DNA from: Solobacterium moorei
GTDB lineage: Bacteria; Bacillota_I; Bacilli_A; Erysipelotrichales; Erysipelotrichaceae
Length of the DNA: 64,000 nt
Assembly: GCF_036323475.1 (NCBI RefSeq)
Contig: NZ_AP028934.1
Location: 930,001 to 994,000, forward strand
Direction of reading: 5' to 3'
Shown here: positions 60,927-64,000 of the stretch, piece after piece
Position numbering within the stretch: position 1 is the first letter of the stretch
Layout: each line of letters begins with the position of its first letter
Notes under the pieces: model-generated
Seen by the model: the letters and a program-made list of their open reading frames with translations, nothing else
What the model was told of the DNA's origin: nothing
The model's database searches: none
Position numbers and translations under genes: made by a program

Positions 60927-62564
60927 GCTCAATTTTCAACGAAAGTTCCTTTTCAACGAAAGTTCCCCATTTTTAGGGCTAAAGAGAAGAAACATTTTAC
61001 TGTAATAGTGTACTTATAAGATATTTTGTGATATTGAATATGTATAGACAGGCGATTTGGGCATACGAAAGCTCGGCTTTCAATGATGGTTTAAATTTTT
61101 TCTCATCGAAAGTTCCTTTTTGTAGGTTAGGGATATGTGCCAAATCGGCTAGTGGATGATAGGTGTAAGCTTAACTTGTTTGATGTTGAGGTGAGTCAAC
61201 TTGTTAAGACTTAACACCTTTTTGTTTAGTGATAGAGCGGCGATATCGATAGGTGAATTGTAGTTTAAGGATCTACGAGGATAATTGTTTACCATGTCAG
61301 ACACATAGTTGATGTCCTTCTGGGTCAATGCATTCATACTCTTTCCCTTTGGAACACATTCTCTAAAGTGTTCATGGTTCTTCTCACATTTACCTTTCTG
61401 ATCACTTCTTCCGGCCTTGCAGTAGTAGATGGATATTAGTTTTTCTCCTGTATATGCATCGGTCTCTAGACTTAGAGGATCGTGGAACTCAGAGCCATTG
61501 TCAGTAAGAATGATTGGAAAGGTCATAGAAAATAGTTCAGGTCCCAGTACATCCTTGATGATTTCGAATGCACGCTGGACAGCCAACATGCTTTTTTCCT
61601 TTAACAGAAAATATAACTGTAGATTCGATCTTGTATGCAGGAGTGAAAGGACACATTTCTCTTCATCGCCTTGCTTGCCGAGTATTGTATCCATTTGCCA
61701 TATATTGATGGAAACATCTTCATTCTCGATACGTTCGAGATAGTCTTCATATCTTCTGCCTTCAAGCCAATCATAGTTGATTGGTATCACGACATGTTTG
61801 CTGGAAGAGCGTGTTTTATATTTGACCTGACGCTTGAGGTCTACATTGATGATGGCGCCCATATGACGAAAATGAATATAACGATATGCGGTAGATACTG
61901 ATATGTCCAACTGATTGTTGTGTATGATGATGTCTGGTGAAAGGTTCTGTTTGACGCCTTTCTCAAAGGCATCGACAATCATCTTCATTTGTGCTTCTGA
62001 TTTCTTTGGTCCTTCCTTCCAACTACTGACATTGTCATCCCTCTGTTTTTGGGCAACATCGGCCATATAGAATACCTTTGGCAACTTGCAGGTTTTGGCA
62101 TCTGGGCAATTGTTGCAGACATAGGGGAAACGAGATGTATGTTTGCATATTGGTGAAGAGATGAAATCGGAACATAGATCATTGCAGTTATCATGTTTAC
62201 AGAACTTACAACGACCTTGTAGACAGTGAGTACATAACCTTGTGCGATTACATTGATTTTGTCTACCACACTTATTATGAGTATTGGCACGGACGACAAT
62301 TCTAAGATGGTGTGTTATCTCATAGCGAATGGCCTTGGGACTCCTGTTAAGAGTAAGGGCAATCATCTTGAGCGTGATGTTAGGATCAGACAACAGATTT
62401 TGAATAATGAGTCGTTCGTCAAAAGAAAGCTGTTTGTATGTGCTAGTCATAAAATATTCCTCCTTTTCTCCACTTTCCTGGCACATATCCCTTGTGCCAT
62501 TATCATAAAAGGGAACTTTCACTAAGAAAATAGTGCAAAGAGGAACTTTTAAAAATAATTGAGG
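60927..62564 (-). mobile_element. Complete IS30-family insertion sequence
   Basis: The element is 1638 bases long. Read inward, the left end GCTCAATTTTCAACGAAAGT and the right end CCTCAATTATTTTTAAAAGT align without gaps, and both continue into TCC (16 of 23 positions match in total). Further copies of GAAAGTTCC lie inside the ends (near 60958 and 61100 on the left, and inverted near 62512 on the right), probably transposase-binding sites. A perfect 13-base direct repeat flanks the element. Most IS30 members make 2-3-base duplications, but some make much longer ones. Confidence 0.8.
61149..62450 (-). CDS. IS30-family transposase
   Basis: A 433-residue transposase from the minus-strand ATG at 62450, which follows AAGGAGGAATATTTT; longer in-frame starts lack such a site. 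The N-terminal IS30-type HTH is seen in KQLSFDERLIIQNLLSDPNI, followed by LNRSPKAIRYEI. A Cys-rich insertion follows (about 60-125, more than a dozen Cys). The DDE core is WQMDTILGKQGDE (first Asp), ILTDNGSEFHDP (second Asp) and KGKCEKNHEHFRE (Glu). Intact and probably functional. Confidence 0.92.
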   Translation of the reverse strand: MTSTYKQLSFDERLIIQNLLSDPNITLKMIALTLNRSPKAIRYEITHHLRIVVRANTHNKCGRQNQCNRTRLCTHCLQGRCKFCKHDNCNDLCSDFISSPICKHTSRFPYVCNNCPDAKTCKLPKVFYMADVAQKQRDDNVSSWKEGPKKSEAQMKMIVDAFEKGVKQNLSPDIIIHNNQLDISVSTAYRYIHFRHMGAIINVDLKRQVKYKTRSSSKHVVIPINYDWLEGRRYEDYLERIENEDVSINIWQMDTILGKQGDEEKCVLSLLHTRSNLQLYFLLKEKSMLAVQRAFEIIKDVLGPELFSMTFPIILTDNGSEFHDPLSLETDAYTGEKLISIYYCKAGRSDQKGKCEKNHEHFRECVPKGKSMNALTQKDINYVSDMVNNYPRRSLNYNSPIDIAALSLNKKVLSLNKLTHLNIKQVKLTPIIH

Positions 62565-62577
62565 TTTTATTCAATTA
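62565..62577. repeat. Right 13-bp direct repeat flanking the IS30-type element
   Basis: TTTTATTCAATTA, the second copy of 60914-60926. Confidence 0.65.
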
Positions 62578-62651
62578 TTTTGAAAACATACTTGCATGTT
62601 TGATATTCAAATTGATAATATAGTAACTACAAGAGTTGTATATTGATGTAG

Positions 62652-62678
62652 GAGTAAGATATGAGTCTTACTCGGAGG
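62652..62678 (+). promoter_or_regulatory. Hairpin touching the ribosome site of the third flavoprotein reductase gene
   Basis: GAGTAAGA (62652-62659) pairs perfectly with TCTTACTC (62666-62673), loop TATGAG. GGAGG begins at the next base (62674). Confidence 0.55.
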
Positions 62679-62682
62679 ATAT

Positions 62683-64000
62683 ATGAATCATAGAATATTG
62701 AATGTGGTGGCTGCCTCGGCTGTGCTTTTGAGTGGTTGTGCTGCTTATTTAAAACCCGTAATAAAACCAGGGATAAAGACTGCAAAGGTAGCTGATGGTA
62801 CATATGAGGGTAAAGCGGAAGGCTATGCAGTGGATGGTGAGATGAATCTCAGTGTTACGTTTCAAGATAATAAAATTGTATCCATTCAGACAATCAATTC
62901 CGGTAGTACTCCTAGTATTTATCGAGGAATTGAGGAAAGACTATTTCCACGTATCATCAGTAGTCAATCTATTCATGTTGATGATATAACTGGTGCGACG
63001 ATTTCTAGTATTGCCGCAAAATACATCATTCAAAATATCATCAATGAAAATGGTGGTAATGCGGATGAATGGAAAATGGAGATTCCTAAGTCGACAGATG
63101 TTGTTAAAAAGTATGGCTATGATGTAATTGTGGTTGGCCTAGGTGCTTCTGGTATTTCGTCATATTTAAGTGCTGCTAGTAATGGGGCAACTGTATTTGG
63201 TATGGATTCAGCTGCTAAGATTGGTGGTAATGGTGCGATGTCAGCTGGCGCTATGGCTGTCAATCCACGAACACAAGTTGCACTGAATGACGGTAATCCT
63301 TTTGTAAACGAAGAAGATATAATTGAAGATTGGCTTTCCTATACGGATGGTGATGCCAAAGAAGAAATCATTCGCAAAATTGTTCAAGAATCAGGTAAGA
63401 CTTTAGATTGGCTAGAGACGAATTATGATTTCCATTTTGGTGAAAAGATGTTTGCCTTCTACCATCCCAAATTATGGCCATTATGGACGACGTATACGGA
63501 TAAATCAGGAACTGATAAAGATACGGCGTTTATTAACTCTATGAATCAGGCAGCTGCACTAAATGGTAAAAATGAATATATGATAGAGCTGACCGCAAAA
63601 GAATTTCTAAAAGATACCGATGGAAAAGTGGTTGGTGTAAAAGCAGTTTCCTATGATGGTACAACCTATGAAATCTATGGAAAGTCAGTGATATTAGCGA
63701 CTGGTGGTTTTCTTGGAAATGAAGAAATGTGTCAGAAATACACGGGAAGTGTATGGCACACCTATGGTATGACACAGTGTAATGGTGCAGGGATTCAAAT
63801 GGTGCAAGCATTTGGTGGCTCACTTATGAATCCTGATGCAGGGGTTGAAACACATATTGCCCAGATTGCCAATATTATCCGCTCTGATGATGTTAGTGCA
63901 GATGATAAAGCAATTCTTACTTCATTACTTTTAGATACTAGTGCAGTGATGGTAGATTCTTTAGGTAATCCATTTAATGAAAAAGCTGGAACGAACTTAG
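62683..64000 (+). CDS. Secreted flavoprotein reductase with FMN-binding domain (third copy, partial)
   Basis: The frame is open from the ATG at 62683 (GGAGGATAT upstream) to the window end: 439 codons, C-terminus missing. Lipobox LSGC gives a lipidated Cys near 19. One FMN_bind domain has the flavinylation motif DDITGATISS near 100-109. The FAD part starts VIVVGLGASGISSYLSAAS near 149 (GLGASG instead of the usual GAGGAG), and MSAGAMAVNP and VILATGGFLGNEEM follow. The active-site Arg and the HHTMGG region lie beyond the window or are not visible, so the activity is less certain than for the other two. Confidence 0.85.
   Translation, partial: MNHRILNVVAASAVLLSGCAAYLKPVIKPGIKTAKVADGTYEGKAEGYAVDGEMNLSVTFQDNKIVSIQTINSGSTPSIYRGIEERLFPRIISSQSIHVDDITGATISSIAAKYIIQNIINENGGNADEWKMEIPKSTDVVKKYGYDVIVVGLGASGISSYLSAASNGATVFGMDSAAKIGGNGAMSAGAMAVNPRTQVALNDGNPFVNEEDIIEDWLSYTDGDAKEEIIRKIVQESGKTLDWLETNYDFHFGEKMFAFYHPKLWPLWTTYTDKSGTDKDTAFINSMNQAAALNGKNEYMIELTAKEFLKDTDGKVVGVKAVSYDGTTYEIYGKSVILATGGFLGNEEMCQKYTGSVWHTYGMTQCNGAGIQMVQAFGGSLMNPDAGVETHIAQIANIIRSDDVSADDKAILTSLLLDTSAVMVDSLGNPFNEKAGTNL

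Overview
The window reads as a chromosomal segment of a low-GC Gram-positive anaerobe (Bacillota). Strong AGGAGG-type ribosome sites, a T-box leader, lipoprotein signals, a sortase-type anchor, an oxygen-sensitive class III ribonucleotide reductase and several flavin-dependent fumarate-reductase-like lipoproteins all fit. The gene content suggests an Erysipelotrichia-like gut or oral bacterium, but that placement is inference; no rRNA or tRNA gene was seen.

Layout. 1-3.0 kb: end of a carbamate kinase gene, a YfcC-family antiporter and a double-HTH AraC regulator (probable arginine deiminase locus). 3.0-8.4 kb: family II pyrophosphatase with CBS domains, a B3/4-domain protein, a lipoprotein, thioredoxin reductase, a HAD hydrolase and a Bcp peroxiredoxin. 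8.47-10.14 kb: a complete IS1182-type element inserted in the bcp terminator hairpin. 10.2-16.6 kb: a double-FMN-domain flavoprotein reductase, two anchored unknown proteins and nrdD, followed by a complete ISL3-type element whose 8-bp target duplication covers the nrdD stop codon. 18.6-20.5 kb: a Cna/SpaA-type surface adhesin. 20.7-27.5 kb: T-box leader, peptide ABC transporter operon and an M42 aminopeptidase. 27.6-31.6 kb: PAP2 phosphatase, ABC-F protein, BrnQ carrier and a small HIRAN-like protein.

31.7-39.2 kb: a 526-bp transposon relic, then a DeoR regulator divergent from an L-ascorbate (ula) operon: lactonase, PTS IIA, IIC, IIB, an unknown beta-propeller-like protein, 4-epimerase and 3-epimerase. 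No 3-keto-gulonate-6-phosphate decarboxylase is present. 39.2-49.2 kb: a two-armed glycosaminoglycan (unsaturated uronate) locus. The minus arm encodes an RpiB-type isomerase, an SDR, KDG kinase and KDPG aldolase. The plus arm encodes a GH88 hydrolase, mannose-type PTS IIB/IIC/IID, a heparinase II/III-like protein and a LacI regulator. Three copies of one operator lie on the two divergent promoters between the arms. A second IIB/IIC/IID set follows at 50.3-52.3 kb; neither set has a IIA.

52.5-64 kb: a 39-codon membrane peptide, a gene broken in an A7 tract, tag glycosylase, a second flavoprotein reductase, a SWIM protein, a two-component system, a WYL regulator, an anchored repeat protein, a second HIRAN-like protein, a complete IS30-type element, and a third flavoprotein reductase running off the end. 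The three secreted reductases, the nutrient transporters and the anaerobic metabolism suggest a host-associated fermenter using amino acids, peptides and host glycans, with respiration-like disposal of electrons at the cell surface.
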